64,000 bases of DNA from Epiperipatus broadwayi. Taxonomy: Eukaryota > Onychophora > Udeonychophora > Euonychophora > Peripatidae. The translations under genes and the position numbers were made by a program. Below are positions 62,675 to 64,000 of the stretch, in pieces. Location of the stretch: positions 495,746 through 559,745 of the forward strand of contig JAQFVV010006651.1 in assembly GCA_028023455.1 (NCBI GenBank), given 5' to 3'. The notes under the pieces are model-generated. The model was not told the origin of the DNA. It did not search any database and was given only the letters and a program-made list of their open reading frames with translations. Numbering within the stretch: position 1 is the first letter of the stretch; the number at the start of each line of letters is the position of its first letter.

Positions 62675-64000
62675 CAATTGGAAAACACAAATTTCACACA
62701 TATACGTGTATATAAACAAAATATACAATTTAAAATTTCATTTCAGTTTATAAATTTTTTTTTATCAAACTAAATAAAGTCAACTTTTGTTTGACAAGTA
62801 CTTATTGATTAATTATCAGCATTCTTAGACCAATTTAAAAGAGTTGCTTTTACAATTTTAATTCAAACAAAATTATGTTTGCATTTGTATATTCTTCTTT
62901 TAATGTCATTTTTTTTATAAAGATTTACCAAAACAATTTCTTTAAATATATATCAAATCGTCTTTCTTTTAGACATTTGATGCAGGCAAATTATTTACTT
63001 GTTTTGCTTTAAGTTATTAATTTATAATTTTAAAAGTCATTTTAAGAAATATTATGATAAAATAACTCACTGTATATACACGTGACGTGTTTATCAGTGG
63101 TTCCCTCCGTGTATAGATAACAGTAGCATAAGTACATCAATTTCTTCATGCTTTCTCTTGTCAAGATTGGTTTCTAGTCCATCAGCAAAAATATAATTCT
63201 GGGCTTGTTGTCATCAAGAAAAATTATTCAAGTAATTAGTTGGCATATCTGTGCTTACTTTTGTAGTCCAAGTAATTGTCAAGCTGTCTTCTAGAACATA
63301 TTTAAGCAGCTAGTTGATCCATTTGAAGTGACCCTAGCTTCATGAATAAAAACTCTGCAGTAAACTATAAGGCAGCTAGCTACTGGACTGTACTCCCTTA
63401 GATCTTTATAGGAGATCTGTATGAATCTGCTAGCTATTTTGCCCTCATTTTTTAGGCTATTGATTTAGAAGTGACCCAGCTTCAAATAAATCAAACCTCC
63501 TGTCAAGAAAAATATTGGCAGCTCCTGAATCTAATGTTCTGCCTTCAGCAATGTTAGTTCATAGTAGCTATTCTGTCAACTCTACAGTCAGCTAAAACCA
63601 ACTGCTGCAAACTTCAACAAACTGCAACAAAATATTATAACCAACTCTGCAGCTGACCCATTCTCTTCAAAAATCACTATCCAGACTTTGAAGTTGGCCT
63701 AATTGGTCACTGCTTAAATCATTAAAAACTCTTCTGACTAACTCTTCCAAAACTGCAAGCAGAACTGTTTTTTTTTTAAATCACTATCCAGACTGACTGA
63801 TATTTTTTATCAGCCCTTTTTATAAAATCATCTGAGGTGTTATAACAACACTTTGATTAAAAACAAAATTTTATTTTTATCTCTCTAATTCCTTGGAATC
63901 TATATACATGTTTTTTACTTAGACAATTTCTAATAGATAAAAATTTTGATTAATTAATTTAAAAAATTCCAAAAATAAGTATGGTGTTTTTACATTTCAA
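62673..64000. other. Non-coding stretch with low-copy internal repeats
   Basis: 63,080-63,800 is GC-richer. TTGAAGTGACCCTAGCTTCA (from 63,330) recurs diverged near 63,468 (AGAAGTGACCCAGCTTCA), and TCACTATCCAGACT occurs at about 63,672 and 63,782. Probably a dispersed repeat; no coding frame. Confidence 0.45.

Overview
The window is eukaryotic, very A+T-rich nuclear DNA, most likely from an invertebrate animal. It has long (AT)n, (CA)n and (ATT)n microsatellites, several LINE retrotransposons, a Penelope-like element with a GIY-YIG nuclease, tRNA-derived SINE debris and hammerhead-ribozyme repeats. There are no prokaryotic operons, rRNA genes or CRISPR arrays. The taxon cannot be fixed from this sequence alone. 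No complete host protein gene was found. At best there are two candidate first exons (near 33.16 and 56.67 kb), neither of which I recognise.

Layout. 3.34-6.89 kb holds a decayed Penelope-like element on the minus strand, with a head-to-head inverted, truncated partner. Each 3' end carries a tRNA-like module followed by a hammerhead-like motif. Related pieces lie at 13.64-13.91 kb and, as a bare palindrome, at 40.10-40.40 kb. Two copies of one non-autonomous DNA transposon (7.65-9.01 and 51.48-52.82 kb) share terminal inverted repeats and a strong internal hairpin. A SINE-like family carrying a well-formed type I hammerhead occurs at 19.11-19.46 kb, as a tandem pair at 23.59-24.26 kb, and degraded at 55.60-55.74 kb. 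Three copies of one RTE-type LINE sit at 28.3-30.2 (minus), 39.1-39.6 (plus) and 58.4-61.2 kb (plus), all broken. A younger, 5'-truncated, almost open LINE lies at 34.06-37.83 kb between exact 15-bp target-site duplications. Foldback elements lie at 48.33-49.02 and 54.76-55.17 kb. The rest is A+T-rich sequence without recognisable genes.

Two observations stand out. First, the window is dense in hammerhead-type ribozyme motifs from several unrelated-looking repeat families. At least one copy (19.34 kb) has all helices and core nucleotides in the right order, and in two families the motif is paired with tRNA-like Pol III boxes, as in the known schistosome Sm-alpha elements. Second, the sequence contains Illumina adapter: a 16-base match inside the 34-37.8 kb LINE, within a 324-bp tandem duplication, and an 11-base match at 61.23 kb beside a perfect palindrome. 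These places are probably assembly errors, so the apparent frameshift and duplication in the young LINE should not be read as biology.
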